A stretch of 50,972 bases of DNA from Cyanobacteria bacterium QS_4_48_99 (lineage in GTDB: Bacteria > Cyanobacteriota > Cyanobacteriia > Cyanobacteriales > Rubidibacteraceae): assembly GCA_003021505.1 (NCBI GenBank), contig PXPT01000021.1:1-50972 (forward strand), read 5' to 3'. The notes beneath the pieces are model-generated. The model was not told where the DNA came from. It did no database searches and saw only the letters and a program-made list of their open reading frames with translations. Below, in pieces: positions 24,855-34,132 of this stretch (the stretch's first letter is position 1; each line of letters begins with the position of its first letter). The position numbers were made by a program, and so were the translations under genes.

Positions 24855-26030
24855 TTAACTTCGGGGAACTGAGCGACGACGCCCCCGCAAAGAAACAACT
24901 TCTGCCTCTTGACTTTCTCGGGCTACCCGAACCAACAGCCCCGCTAAAAGCAAACTGGCAATAATGGAGTTGCCACCATAACTAAACAGCGGCAACGGTA
25001 AACCCGTCGTCGGTAGTGCCCCGATCGCTACGCCCACATTAATCAGCGATTGCCCTACCAAAAAAATCATTGCTCCCATTGCCACTAGCTGACACTCTGC
25101 CCGACGAGACTGGATCGCTACTAGCAGTGCTAGTGTTGCATAAGTCATTAACAACAGCAGCAGCAGCAGGCTACCCACTAAGCCAAACTCTTCGGCAAAG
25201 ACTGCAAAAATAAAATCGGTGTGCTGAATGGGTAAATAAGCTAATTTCTGTTGTGACAGCCCAAACCCAGTTCCCCAAGTGCCACCAGAACCAACTGCCA
25301 ACAAACTTTGAACGAGCTGGTAGCTGTCTCCCTGGGGATCAGCCCAGGGATGGAGGAATAACGTTACCCGATTGAGCTGATAAGAGTTGCTGTTAATGCT
25401 AATTGCGGCTGCGAATAAACCCAGGCTCGCTGTCCCTGCTAAATATTTCAGAGGCAACCCGGCTGCCAAGGCGATTAACCAAAAACTCGTACCACACAAG
25501 GCAGTGTTGCTTAAGTTGGGCTGTAGCAGAATTCCCACTAGCACTGCGGAGAAAATCCCTAGCCAACCAGCACGAATGCCCCAACTCAGTCGCTTCCATT
25601 TTCCGAAAAGACAAGCGGCTTGCACGACTAGGAAGGGTTTAATTAACTCCGAGGGCTGCAAGGGAAAGGGTCCAACTGCAATCCAGCGGGTTGCTCCGTT
25701 AACCTCGATTCCCACGCCTGGAATCTGGGTTGCTAGGATCGCAATTAACAGCAATATCACCATCCAAGGAGCAATCTTGAGGGCGTAACGGAGAGGCGAT
25801 CGCACTACAACGTTAAATACCACTACCCCCAGCAGCGCCCAGAGGAGTTGCCGTTTGAAATAGTACAAGCCTTCGCCTAACTCTGCTTCTGCCACGGGAT
25901 AAGAGGCTGAGAAGAGAACCGCTAAACCGATAAACAGCCACAGAAAGGTTAACCACCGCAGCAATCGGGCTTCCAGTGCCCAATTGCCTACGTAGGGGTC
26001 AAAAAAGGGAATTAAATATTTCAGAACCAC
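24855..26030 (-). CDS. ftsW: FtsW/RodA-type peptidoglycan polymerase (SEDS)
   Basis: This 391-residue SEDS-family membrane protein polymerises lipid-linked peptidoglycan at the division site. About ten membrane segments are visible. Family motifs include GATRWIAVGPFPLQPSELIKP, the HTDFIFAVFAEEFGLVG block and TGLPLPLFSYGGNSIIASL near the C-terminus. These signatures fit FtsW somewhat better than RodA, though the assignment between the two is not absolute. It is a single gene on the minus strand, about 120 bases from the apcC end. Confidence 0.9.
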   Translation of the reverse strand: MVLKYLIPFFDPYVGNWALEARLLRWLTFLWLFIGLAVLFSASYPVAEAELGEGLYYFKRQLLWALLGVVVFNVVVRSPLRYALKIAPWMVILLLIAILATQIPGVGIEVNGATRWIAVGPFPLQPSELIKPFLVVQAACLFGKWKRLSWGIRAGWLGIFSAVLVGILLQPNLSNTALCGTSFWLIALAAGLPLKYLAGTASLGLFAAAISINSNSYQLNRVTLFLHPWADPQGDSYQLVQSLLAVGSGGTWGTGFGLSQQKLAYLPIQHTDFIFAVFAEEFGLVGSLLLLLLLMTYATLALLVAIQSRRAECQLVAMGAMIFLVGQSLINVGVAIGALPTTGLPLPLFSYGGNSIIASLLLAGLLVRVARESQEAEVVSLRGRRRSVPRS

Positions 26031-26102
26031 GCTTGGTAAGGCTAGTATTTTTCTATCGCTCGCATCATACCAAGCCTAGGCGTGATCGCGCCAATTCCCA
26101 TT

Positions 26103-26124
26103 AAAAAGAGGTTGTTGCCACCTC
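26103..26124 (-). terminator. Intrinsic terminator after apcC
   Basis: On the minus strand GAGGT (26124-26120) pairs with ACCTC (26112-26108) over a seven-base loop, directly followed by five T residues (26107-26103). It lies about 26 bases beyond the apcC stop and is a typical rho-independent terminator for the apc operon. Confidence 0.75.
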
Positions 26125-26149
26125 CTCAGCACTAGCCTTCTGGAAAATT

Positions 26150-26353
26150 CTACATCAGCCCAGTATTTGCTCCCTGCTTACCCGTCGCTAGCTCCACCTT
26201 GACAATTTTGCCCCCCATTTTCATAATACGCTGCTGCTCGCGGAACCAGTTCTCGTAAGGAACTAGCTTCGTAAAATAGGTATTTTGTAATTCCCGCTGC
26301 GTTCGGATACGGGTTTGGCTAGGAACGCAAGCAGTTACTCTAAACATTCGCAT
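26150..26353 (-). CDS. apcC: Allophycocyanin small core linker ApcC
   Basis: ApcC is the 7.8-kDa linker that caps or stabilises the allophycocyanin trimers of the phycobilisome core. The 67-residue product opens MRMFRVTACVPSQTRIRTQ and ends KMGGKIVKVELATGKQG, both almost invariant. It is a stand-alone CpcD-type domain. It lies 266 bases after apcB, with a hairpin between, so its lower expression is probably set by partial termination. Confidence 0.96.
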   Translation of the reverse strand: MRMFRVTACVPSQTRIRTQRELQNTYFTKLVPYENWFREQQRIMKMGGKIVKVELATGKQGANTGLM

Positions 26354-26579
26354 GGGTCTAATTCTCCTGAAAGAGTTTTAATTTTAATGGAATTTGGGGC
26401 GAGCCGACGGCTAAAAAGTTTCAAAATGAGAGTCTGCAAATTTTCTGGTCATTGCCTCCTCCCCGGCTTCCCCATGACAAAGCTCGGGAGTCGCAAAGTC
26501 AATGCTAGATTGTCAAAACCTGCCTCTTACTCAGACAAGCCTTTAACCCGCTAGCACTCACTCTCGACTACCCGAACTT

Positions 26580-26604
26580 AAGAAAACGAGGTCTCACCAC
26601 CTCT
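26580..26604 (-). terminator. Partial terminator between apcB and apcC
   Basis: On the minus strand GAGGT...ACCTCG forms a short stem (26603-26587) followed by TTTTCTT (26586-26580). It lies 16 bases after the apcB stop. It probably ends most apcAB transcripts, with some read-through to apcC. The stem is only five pairs, so the call is moderate. Confidence 0.55.
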
Positions 26605-26619
26605 TCAGCTTCCGCTCCC

Positions 26620-27105
26620 TTAGCTCAAGCCAGAGCAGATGTAGTCGAAATAAACTCCCATCTCTTTCCCGGCATCGGTACCCACTAAGCCAGCAGTAAC
26701 TTCCTTCATCGCTTGGATTGCCTGAACTGTGGCATTAATAGGAACACCCAAAGAGTTGTAAGTTTCCTTCAATCCATTGAGTACCCGCTCATCCAGAATA
26801 GAGGGATCGCCAGCTAGCATCGCATAGGTGGAATAGCGTAGATAGTAGTCCAAATCGCGGATGCAAGCCGCATACCGACGAGTTGTATACATGTTTCCAC
26901 CAGGACGAGTGATATCCGAGTAGAGCAAGGACTTCGCTACCGCTTCTTTAACAATGTTTGCGGCGTTGGCGCTGATAACACTAGCTGCCCGCACCCGAAG
27001 TTGCCCCGTCTGGAAATAGCCCTTGAGCTTTTCCATCGCCTGGTCATCTAGGTACTTACCCTGGACATCAGCGGAATTAATCACAGAGGTAATTGCGTCT
27101 TGCAT
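26620..27105 (-). CDS. apcB: Allophycocyanin beta subunit
   Basis: ApcB pairs with ApcA to form allophycocyanin trimers of the phycobilisome core. The length is the standard 161 residues. The bilin cysteine is C81 ([17 protein letters not shown]), and N71 (PGGN) is the conserved methylated asparagine. The C-terminus [12 protein letters not shown] is typical. It follows apcA by about 98 bases on the minus strand. Confidence 0.97.
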   Translation of the reverse strand: MQDAITSVINSADVQGKYLDDQAMEKLKGYFQTGQLRVRAASVISANAANIVKEAVAKSLLYSDITRPGGNMYTTRRYAACIRDLDYYLRYSTYAMLAGDPSILDERVLNGLKETYNSLGVPINATVQAIQAMKEVTAGLVGTDAGKEMGVYFDYICSGLS

Positions 27106-27203
27106 GGTCTTTTTCCTTGTTTAACCTGGTATTTGATTCCTTGATTCGTTCGCACGCGAACCGATCACTTGCGTTGCTACTGTTAGCACCAAGCGGTGCC
27201 TTC

Positions 27204-27689
27204 CTACTGCATCGCGCCGATGACATAGTCGAAGTAAGCTCCTGCTTCGGTAGCGTCTTCACCCGACATCATGGAAGTAGAAATATCCTTCATGGCGCGG
27301 ACGCTTTCGGCAACCGCATTAATTGGGGTTCCCAAGGAAGTATACATTTCGCGCACGCCCACTAGACCGATTTCTTCAATGGGAGTGACATCGCCCGCAA
27401 CCACGCCATAGGTGATTAGGCGCAGGTAGTAGTCCATGTCCCGCAGGCAAGTGGCGGTCATTTCTTCTCCGTAGGCATTACCACCAGGAGAAACGATATC
27501 AGGACGCTTTTGGAAAAGCTGATCGCCGGCTTGCTTAACGATACGCTCACGAGCGTCAGTTAGGGTTTGGGCTATGCGTAGGCGGCTTTCACCACTGGTG
27601 ACAAAGGTTTTAATCCGATCCAGTTCGCCAGGGCTAAGATAACGAGCCTCGGCATCGGCATTCACGATTGACTTCGTGACAATACTCAT
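27204..27689 (-). CDS. apcA: Allophycocyanin alpha subunit
   Basis: ApcA is the alpha chain of allophycocyanin, the core antenna that passes energy to the photosystems. It has 161 residues, with the bilin cysteine at C81 ([17 protein letters not shown]) and the conserved opening [29 protein letters not shown] before ATG 27689 is a good ribosome-binding site. It is first in apcABC. In many cyanobacteria apcE precedes it, but here the upstream DNA is an intergenic region followed by a plus-strand DUF1802 gene. Confidence 0.97.
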   Translation of the reverse strand: MSIVTKSIVNADAEARYLSPGELDRIKTFVTSGESRLRIAQTLTDARERIVKQAGDQLFQKRPDIVSPGGNAYGEEMTATCLRDMDYYLRLITYGVVAGDVTPIEEIGLVGVREMYTSLGTPINAVAESVRAMKDISTSMMSGEDATEAGAYFDYVIGAMQ

Positions 27690-28110
27690 CGATGGATTCC
27701 TCCAACAATTAAAAATGAAACCAGATATGTTGAAATAGCTATCTCAAAACAGGTGGCTAACACCGACGGCTTAATTGCTGCCAGAATCAGCTCCCTAGTC
27801 TGATTAGGAACTTTTGATGTGTTGTTATGATTTGCATGTTTTAGCATAGCGCTCTGTGTATCCAGAAACGCATGGAATCAGCAAACACAACAACCTTATC
27901 AGTGAATATTGTCAGGCATTTGCTTGAGGTTCGCTGTGATTTCTTAATAGTTCTTTACAAATAAATTCAGGTTTTGGGCGTTTGCTGTGTTGATGCGGGT
28001 GTCAATGTTGCCTGCTTGGTCATCCCATTTTTTGATCCGGAGTGATCGCCATAAACACAACAATAGTGAACTTATAACCTATAAGAGGAAAGTGATCGTA
28101 GCTAGCGCCT
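27690..28110. promoter_or_regulatory. Divergent upstream region of apcA and the DUF1802 gene
   Basis: This 421-base stretch must carry the strong apc promoter on the minus strand and a promoter for the plus-strand gene. I see no clear operator or structured RNA and cannot place the start sites. The long leader is usual for apc operons. Confidence 0.5.
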
Positions 28111-28698
28111 ATGCCATCTACTACCACGCACGCCCTCAAAGAATGGGCAGTTGCAGTCCATGCCCTAGAACAAGGCGATACCATCATGCTGCTGCGTAAA
28201 GGCGGCATCCGCGAAGTGGGCAAACACTTTCAAGTCGCTCACCGACAGGTGTTGCTTTATCCTACCTACGAACATCAAAAACCCCACCTACTCAAAAGCA
28301 AGTACGCTGGGCAAGTCACTCCCGTCCAGTCAGGTTGGCATCCCGAAACAGTCCGCATGGGCAGTTGGGCAGAAATTACGGACATTTTTTCCGTGAGCAA
28401 CGAGTCTGCTGCTCAAGCATTGCTGCCCTACCACATCTGGAACGAGCAATTTGCCCAAGAGCGCTTCCACTGGAAACCGCGCCAGCCTCTCTATGTTCTA
28501 CTGCTGCGCGTCTATCAGCTACCGCAACCACAGATCATTCCCTACGCCCCCGAATATGGTGGCTGTCGCTCCTGGATTGATTTGGCAGAACCTATCTCAC
28601 TCGCAGGCATAACTCCTGTTCTCGATACGGCTGAATATCGCCAACAGGTAGATACAATTCGCAGTGTCATTGAGCAGTTTACCCACGCCCACGCTTAA
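28111..28698 (+). CDS. DUF1802 family protein
   Basis: The 195-residue protein matches the DUF1802 family, common in cyanobacteria and of unknown function. Recognisable parts are HALKEWAVAVHALEQGDTIML at the N-terminus, LRKGGIREVGKHFQVAH, and VLLYPTYEHQKPHLLK. The C-terminal segment includes CRSWIDLAEPISLAG. It has no signal peptide or membrane segment, so it is cytoplasmic. A 41-base gap separates it from the co-oriented DUF4385 gene, suggesting a two-gene unit. Confidence 0.85.
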   Translation: MPSTTTHALKEWAVAVHALEQGDTIMLLRKGGIREVGKHFQVAHRQVLLYPTYEHQKPHLLKSKYAGQVTPVQSGWHPETVRMGSWAEITDIFSVSNESAAQALLPYHIWNEQFAQERFHWKPRQPLYVLLLRVYQLPQPQIIPYAPEYGGCRSWIDLAEPISLAGITPVLDTAEYRQQVDTIRSVIEQFTHAHA

Positions 28699-28742
28699 CC
28701 GAGTTGCATTCATAACAATCACGAATTACGCATTAGACTGTG

Positions 28743-29195
28743 ATGTCCCATCCCTACAATGGCGTTGACTTTCATGCCCACCCAGAGTTGTACAAAATTG
28801 ATCGCAGTGAGCAAGGAATTTTCCACGTCGAACCCTATAAAAGTGAGTTGTTGCCGCTTTGGACAATTCGCACTCTCGAGACGGCGCAGGCGGCAGCTAA
28901 TGCCATTTATGAGCGCTACCTAGCATACAAAGCTCAAGACGATTTTGTGGGGATGGATATGGCACGGAAGTTTTTACAAATGGGCTATACCCGCGCTCGT
29001 CGCTACGCAAATTATAAGGGAGGGCGCAAAAAGGCTGCGGATGGCACGCCTATCCCGTTTGGTTCGGGTGATCCCGTGAAGGCAGAAATCGCAAAGATTT
29101 TCCAAGCGAAACGGCGGCAGGTAACGGAGGATTGGGAATATCAGCGTTTAAAGAAGCATCATCGGCAAATGATTGCTGATTCTAGCAGTAAATAG
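28743..29195 (+). CDS. DUF4385-like protein
   Basis: The protein of 150 residues resembles the DUF4385 family, of unknown function. Typical segments are LYKIDRSEQGIFHVEPYKSE, LLPLWTIRTLETAQAAANAI, a basic part MGYTRARRYANYKGGRK and a C-terminal lysine-rich helix. ATG 28743 is preferred over GTG 28740. No catalytic motif is apparent. The family name is from memory of its conserved core. Confidence 0.75.
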   Translation: MSHPYNGVDFHAHPELYKIDRSEQGIFHVEPYKSELLPLWTIRTLETAQAAANAIYERYLAYKAQDDFVGMDMARKFLQMGYTRARRYANYKGGRKKAADGTPIPFGSGDPVKAEIAKIFQAKRRQVTEDWEYQRLKKHHRQMIADSSSK

Positions 29196-29258
29196 CTAAA
29201 GAGCGATCACGCTACTTAAACTTTCATCTGAGCTAATTCCAAAGCACAAAAAATAATT

Positions 29259-29290
29259 GGGAAGGAGAGCATACTCCTTCCCTAAAAATA
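29259..29290 (-). terminator. Intrinsic terminator after the prohibitin gene
   Basis: GGGAAGGAG (29259-29267) and CTCCTTCCC (29274-29282) form a perfect nine-pair stem with a six-base loop. On the minus strand the stem is followed by AATTATTTTTTG, a good T run, so it serves the prohibitin gene that ends at 29341. For the plus-strand gene the downstream bases are A-rich. Confidence 0.75.
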
Positions 29291-29340
29291 AATTCACTCA
29301 GATATTGAGCTTGGTCTAAATGCTTCCCTAGTAATCCCAG

Positions 29341-30291
29341 TTAAAATGGCTGATTAAAAGGTGAGGCTTCCACATTTTCCTCATCTTCAAATGGGGAAGG
29401 CTCCTCAGTCGGGGCTATTTCCTCTGGGTCGGTTTTTTTATCCTGGTTAATCTCGGCCAAATCTCCCATGTTGAATAGGAAAGGAACGCTACTGTTAGAG
29501 TCTCCCCCCATGACGAGGACTCTAGGCATCTGAGAACCTCCCCTTTTCCAGGCTTCAATTGCTTCTTTCTGAAGCACTAGCTCACCACCTTGTGCCTTCA
29601 GAGTTTCGGCGAGGAGTCTTTGTGCTTCTGCTTTACCCTTGGCACGATTAATCTCTGCCTGAGCTTGCTGCTTCGCTTCTCGCGCAACATAGACGGCTTT
29701 TTGTGCCCGCTGTTCAGCGATCTGTTTGTCCTCAACTGCGCTGGCAAACTCCTTGGTAAAGTTGAGGTCAATGACGCTGGTATCGAGGATAATGATGCCG
29801 TACTTCTCTAAGCGAGAACCTAGGGCAATATCAAAGTCCTCTTTTAGTTCACTCCTTTTGGTGATCGATTCTTCCGCCGTTCTCCTGGCAGCAGCGACTT
29901 TGAAAGATTCTTGCGTTTGAGGCGCAATTACTTTCGCCACCACATTTTCTAGGGTTCCTTGTTTCCGCCGAATGTCAACCACTTGCACCGGGTCGAGGCG
30001 GAAGTTGATCGCAAAGCTGGCTTTGAGATTCTGAAGGTCATTTGTAGCACTCTGCGCCGGAATTTCGTACTTCTGCACCGTCACATCGTACACATCGACT
30101 TTGGAAACCAGGGGAGGCTTAAAGTGGATGCCCTCCAACAAGGCTCCCTCTCTAGCTTTACCAAAAATGCTAATCACGCCTGCCTGCCCGGGGTTAATGA
30201 TGACAAACGAATTGAAGGCGACGAGAACGACTAATGCTGCGATAATCCCACCGACTATGCCTAGCACGTTTTGGGAAGTCTGATTCTTCAA
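29341..30291 (-). CDS. Prohibitin-family (SPFH) membrane protein
   Basis: The 316-residue protein has an N-terminal membrane anchor (about residues 8-34, NVLGIVGGIIAALVVLVAF then FVIINPGQAGV). An SPFH/Band 7 domain (about 30-200) and a long coiled-coil region (KQIAEQRAQKAVYVAREAKQQ then QAEINRAKGKAEAQRLLAE) follow. Prohibitins assemble into large membrane rings and influence membrane proteases; in cyanobacteria several paralogues exist. The C-terminal 40 residues are acidic and low complexity. It is a single-gene unit with a clear terminator. Confidence 0.9.
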   Translation of the reverse strand: MKNQTSQNVLGIVGGIIAALVVLVAFNSFVIINPGQAGVISIFGKAREGALLEGIHFKPPLVSKVDVYDVTVQKYEIPAQSATNDLQNLKASFAINFRLDPVQVVDIRRKQGTLENVVAKVIAPQTQESFKVAAARRTAEESITKRSELKEDFDIALGSRLEKYGIIILDTSVIDLNFTKEFASAVEDKQIAEQRAQKAVYVAREAKQQAQAEINRAKGKAEAQRLLAETLKAQGGELVLQKEAIEAWKRGGSQMPRVLVMGGDSNSSVPFLFNMGDLAEINQDKKTDPEEIAPTEEPSPFEDEENVEASPFNQPF

Positions 30292-30482
30292 GTTTTGTTC
30301 TCCTTATCTAAAACTGCTTCTACACCTAGCAAAGCTACCTGCTTTGGAACAAGCTCATGGATTACAGCCTTGCCATTCCCATGTCTAGGCGTGTTTTTTC
30401 GCGCCGCGAGTATTTTAAAGGGATAGTAACTACTTCCAGGCTATCAACGCTTGAGGAAGTTTAACTAGTTGGTCACTAGCCA

Positions 30483-31727
30483 TTAGTAATTGATGTTTTG
30501 CTGAGCTTCAGGGTTAGCTTCTTGAGTTTCTCCAGCTTGAGTTGTTTCACCCTCAATGCAGTTGAGCATCCGCAGGGTTGCTGCTGCCGCGTAGTTTCGC
30601 TGGGCGGGAGTATCTGGCGCGAAAGCATTGCCCGTTTCGTTGAGAGGGGAAGCAACCTCGCAATAGGAGGACATCTCGCTAATAAGAGAGCTTGCCCAGT
30701 GGTCGGAAGTATCGGAAAATGTTTGGGCAGACTTGGTGGAAGCGAGTTCTAGAGACTGTCCGCGCTGGCGTTGAGCATATTCTGCCACCTTACGCTCAAT
30801 TGCTACTAACTCGGCTCTTGTTACCGGTTGAGTGGGTCGAAACGTTCCATCGGGGTAGCCGCTGATAATTTGGTTTTCCTGCGCCCATTGAATCTTGGAA
30901 GCACTCCACCGTGAAGCTTTAATATCAGGATAAGGAGAAGATGACACTTCTGGTGGAACCGCGACATCGACATTAGGAACTTCCTTTAAAGCTTCCACCA
31001 CCATCGAAACAACCTGCTCTCTAGTCAGTTCCGCTTCGGGACGGAAGGTATTGTCTTCTTTGAAACCAGAAACAAAGCCACGTGCTACTGCCTTCTCTAT
31101 CTCGGATTGATACGTATCGTTAGCAATATCGGGGAAAGTGGGAGAATCTGGAGATTCTTGCGAACCTCCCAGTGCGATTTGGTCGTTGGAGAAATAGACG
31201 TGACCCAGTGTTTCCCCCTCATAGGTGCGTTTAGTAAACTCCCAACCAGGCTTGAGAAAGATCTTGAGATAGCCTTCGCCCAATCCCCTGGTGCTGCCGA
31301 TAACAACCTCTTGCAAATCAGAACCTCGGGGTGTGCCCACAAGCTTTAATTCACCATCACGCTGCACAATTCTGAGGAGATAATCTAAGCCATAATCTTG
31401 ATCGCTAGCACGGATAGAGTAGCCATTGCTATCGGTAGTGCGTCCGCAAATTCCGGTAAAGTCAAAATTGAGTAGTAGTGGATCTACTTTGACTGGGCTA
31501 GAGCCACTCGTACTCCAGCAGTCTCTTTTGTTCGATTTTTGCTGGATGACCAACAGTCGATGTTTTTCGTTATTTTCGCCAAACGGTACTGCCACGGCAA
31601 TGAAGTCATCCTGGTCAACTTCTTTTTCGCCAAACTCTGCCGCCTTAGCAGGAGTAAAGGGAGTGGCAAATGCCGAAAAGGCAACTGTGGCTAGCGCCGC
31701 TAATCGCAGTGGTAGTGCAAGTTTCAT
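30483..31727 (-). CDS. Exported DUF3747 protein with SLH domains
   Basis: The start is taken at ATG 31727 (MKLALPLRLAALATVAFSAF), which gives a signal peptide ending near TPAKAAEF; upstream in-frame codons to 31802 add an unlikely leader. Residues about 30-185 match DUF3747 (FIAVAVPFGENNEKHRLLVIQ split by a short loop, CWSTSG, LLNFDFTGICGR, DLQEVVIGSTRGLG). Two clear S-layer homology units follow (FPDIANDTYQSEIEKAVARG; YPDIKASRWSASKIQWAQ), then a third, weak one. SLH domains bind the cell-wall or outer-membrane surface. The protein is probably periplasmic; its role is unknown. Confidence 0.88.
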   Translation of the reverse strand: MKLALPLRLAALATVAFSAFATPFTPAKAAEFGEKEVDQDDFIAVAVPFGENNEKHRLLVIQQKSNKRDCWSTSGSSPVKVDPLLLNFDFTGICGRTTDSNGYSIRASDQDYGLDYLLRIVQRDGELKLVGTPRGSDLQEVVIGSTRGLGEGYLKIFLKPGWEFTKRTYEGETLGHVYFSNDQIALGGSQESPDSPTFPDIANDTYQSEIEKAVARGFVSGFKEDNTFRPEAELTREQVVSMVVEALKEVPNVDVAVPPEVSSSPYPDIKASRWSASKIQWAQENQIISGYPDGTFRPTQPVTRAELVAIERKVAEYAQRQRGQSLELASTKSAQTFSDTSDHWASSLISEMSSYCEVASPLNETGNAFAPDTPAQRNYAAAATLRMLNCIEGETTQAGETQEANPEAQQNINY

Positions 31728-32133
31728 GATTCCTTGTATATGTCGATAGTTGAGGGCGTTGCTGGAAGCAGGGAATTGCTTTCCGAACGGGATTGTTAAC
31801 ATATTATGGCTAAGTCCGCAAGATTAGGCGAGAAAGTCGATTTACAGGATTATTTACGGGATTGACGTAGCCAGAGGATTAACTTTTGCCGTTGTAGACT
31901 GTTGCATTTCAAAAGAGTTCCCCTACTCCGAGTCAATTCGCGCATTAAAGGAGATGCGATCCGGCTGAACCCGCGTACAAAATTAAAAATTAGTTAGTAA
32001 TCTCCTCCACAGTCGGTAGTCACGGAGGGGCGAGCCGGCAGCTCACCCGTACAATTTATATAAACGTGTTTTTCTAACTTAATGACAAATGACATTGTGC
32101 ATTTTTAATTCAAAATTTTTAATTGTTTCGTCA
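31728..32133. other. Intergenic region with dispersed element copy B
   Basis: No gene is recognised. The part from 31979 to 32089 is the second copy of a structured repeat also found at 19041-19148. AATTTTTAATTTT tracts flank it. The part 31728-31978 shows no clear feature. Confidence 0.5.
31979..32089 (-). repeat. Dispersed hairpin element, copy B
   Basis: This is the reverse-complement partner of 19041-19148. On the minus strand the hairpin centre reads GGGTGAGC...GCTCGCCC. Against copy A, an A-T pair in the stem is replaced by G-C on both sides, so base pairing is kept. It lies about 45 bases from the acylphosphatase stop. Confidence 0.8.
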
Positions 32134-32427
32134 CTACCGAGTTTCAAATCCCTGTATTCCTTCCGGTTGTTGATACTCAACTGCTACATCTTGCACTACA
32201 GCGCCCGCAGGACCAGAGTGACACCAGTTCACCATTTCCTCTACTGCTGCCTGTTCGCCTTCAAAAACTGCTTCGACTCGTCCATCTCCAAGATTGCGTA
32301 CCCAGCCATTTAGCTCAAACCGTTTTGCTTGAGAGACTGTTGATAATCGATAGCCGACGCCTTGAACCTTGCCAGAAACAAGAACGCGGGCGCGGGTTGG
32401 CTCTGGTTGTGCTGCTGATTCTTGCAT
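32134..32427 (-). CDS. acyP: Acylphosphatase
   Basis: It hydrolyses acyl phosphates such as carbamoyl phosphate or acetyl phosphate. The 97-residue length is normal. The phosphate-binding loop is SGKVQGVGYR with catalytic R27, and N45 in GWVRNLGDGR is the catalytic asparagine. The rest (VEAVFEGEQAAVEEMVNWC, GPAGAVVQDVAVEY) follows the alpha/beta fold. Residues 1-12 are an unstructured extension. Confidence 0.93.
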   Translation of the reverse strand: MQESAAQPEPTRARVLVSGKVQGVGYRLSTVSQAKRFELNGWVRNLGDGRVEAVFEGEQAAVEEMVNWCHSGPAGAVVQDVAVEYQQPEGIQGFETR

Positions 32428-32556
32428 GGGTTCTAGGATTCACAAGCTTATAGGTTGCCAACCTGCATTTTAAGATGCGATCGCTCACTCCGATGCAAGC
32501 CCAACTGGAGAGAACGTTGATAGCATTGGGACATCAGGCTTAGCTGAGTTCATATC

Positions 32557-33021
32557 ATGACCATTACTCAACTATTCGAGGTTGCCAATCTTTTCGTTTT
32601 GCCTTTCTGGGTACTGATGATTTTTCTGCCTAGATGGGGCGTGACTCGAAAAGTTATGGCATCCTATCTTCCCTTCGTTCCCTTGGCAGGTTTGTATATC
32701 TATTTCATCGCTGGAACAATTGACGCAGATTCAGCTCAAGCATTATCCAATCCCAAACTTGCAGAGATTGCGGGCTTTTTTGCTGAGGAAAGAGCCACTG
32801 CCACAGGATGGGTTCACTTTCTAGCGATGGATTTATTTGTAGGTCGTTGGGTTTACTGGGAAGGGCAACGCACTGGCATTTGGACATTTCACTCTCTTGC
32901 CCTCTGTTTATTGGCAGGTCCAGTGGGATTGTTATCTCATATTTTGACGAGTTGGGGGGTCAAAATTTTTTCCCAGGATTCGGAAACCGAGGCGGAAACT
33001 TCCTCAACTCCCACACCTTAG
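32557..33021 (+). CDS. ABA4-like membrane protein
   Basis: The 154-residue protein resembles the cyanobacterial homologues of plant ABA4, which is required for neoxanthin synthesis. It has about four hydrophobic segments: LFVLPFWVLMIFLP, YLPFVPLAGLYIYFIAG, WVHFLAMDLFVGRWVYWEG and LALCLLAGPVGLLSHILTS. The motif AMDLFVGRWVYWEG is characteristic. Its function in cyanobacteria, which do not make neoxanthin by the plant route, is unsettled. The C-terminus is acidic and short. Confidence 0.85.
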   Translation: MTITQLFEVANLFVLPFWVLMIFLPRWGVTRKVMASYLPFVPLAGLYIYFIAGTIDADSAQALSNPKLAEIAGFFAEERATATGWVHFLAMDLFVGRWVYWEGQRTGIWTFHSLALCLLAGPVGLLSHILTSWGVKIFSQDSETEAETSSTPTP

Positions 33022-33185
33022 CCAAGTTGCGCTCATTGCTGTAATCTTTGGGTGGAATGGGGAAGCAGGGGAAGAGATTAGATTCAATCCGAAAGATTAC
33101 CCATAAAAAGTTCCGCGTATCCGGTGCGTCTGCTGCAATTGTAGGTATTCCGCCGGAGTAGATCTTACCAAGCGTATATAACTTT

Positions 33186-34115
33186 CTAACTTTCGGTCTC
33201 TCGACTGTCCTTCGCACCAATTACCGCCGTTGCTACGCCTGCCAATAAAACCACCGCCCCCAGCAGCACAAAAGGGCTGGGCACTTCCCCAAATATTAAA
33301 AATCCTAGAAAACTAGCTCCCACAGGTTCAAACAAAATCATGAGGGTGACAAGCGTGGGAGAAATCCAGCGTAATGCCCAGTTGAAGCTAGTGTGACCGA
33401 CTATTTGGGGGAACACTGCCATCAAAAGGATATAGAGATAAACAACACTGGGATAGCCGAAGTAACTGGAACCCGCTAGGAGGGAAAAGGGGATAAGCAC
33501 GACTGCTGCTGTTGTATAGGCAACGGCAATGTAGCTACTAATCCCTAAGCCCTGCCTCTGTGCCTGTCGACCTAAAAGCAAATATAAACTTGCCATAATT
33601 GCTCCCATTAATGCCAACGCATCCCCCAGGAAAGGGTTACTCCCAGCGTGAATTGCATTAGCATCCTCCAAGGCGATAAAAATGCTTCCTGCCACTGCGA
33701 TCACGATGCCTGCGACTGTTAGCCGCGTGGGTTTTTGGTGCAACCACAGCCAAGAGAGGATTGTCACCCAGATAGGATTAGTTGTAACGAGAGTGGTGGA
33801 GGCAGCTATCGAGGTGAAGGAGAGAGAGGTAATCCAGGTGGCAAAGTGCAGGGCTAAACATAATCCAGCAGCAGCGGCATAAGAAAAGCTTCCCCAAGAA
33901 ATGGGAGTTTGGTATAGTTTGTGCCAGCTTGGGAGTACAATTAGTGTAGCAATCGCCAGACGAGATGCGGCGAGAAAAACACTAAAACCAACGCCGCTTG
34001 CTTGGGCTGCCTCAATTGCTAGGCGGATGAAGATTGCCGAAGTTGAGACAGCAAGGATGCCTACTACTAAAATTAGTCCCACTTGCCACGGCAATGGTTT
34101 TTCAGGAACCTTCAT
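33186..34115 (-). CDS. EamA/DMT-family transporter
   Basis: The 309-residue integral membrane protein belongs to the drug/metabolite transporter superfamily, with two EamA repeats and about ten helices. The opening VGLILVVGILAVSTSAIFIR and the segments ASTTLVTTNPIWVTILSWL, ISPTLVTLMILFEPVGAS and FVLLGAVVLLAGVA are typical. The substrate is unknown; relatives export amino acids or other small metabolites. Its start faces the DUF1823 gene, with 17 bases between the two start codons. Confidence 0.9.
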   Translation of the reverse strand: MKVPEKPLPWQVGLILVVGILAVSTSAIFIRLAIEAAQASGVGFSVFLAASRLAIATLIVLPSWHKLYQTPISWGSFSYAAAAGLCLALHFATWITSLSFTSIAASTTLVTTNPIWVTILSWLWLHQKPTRLTVAGIVIAVAGSIFIALEDANAIHAGSNPFLGDALALMGAIMASLYLLLGRQAQRQGLGISSYIAVAYTTAAVVLIPFSLLAGSSYFGYPSVVYLYILLMAVFPQIVGHTSFNWALRWISPTLVTLMILFEPVGASFLGFLIFGEVPSPFVLLGAVVLLAGVATAVIGAKDSRETES

Positions 34116-34132
34116 CGCAATTCAGAATTTTT

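Noticed and set aside
27987-28223. Small frames in the apcA/DUF1802 gap as genes
   Set aside because: They overlap the DUF1802 start in other frames and have no supporting ribosome-binding site or protein-like features.
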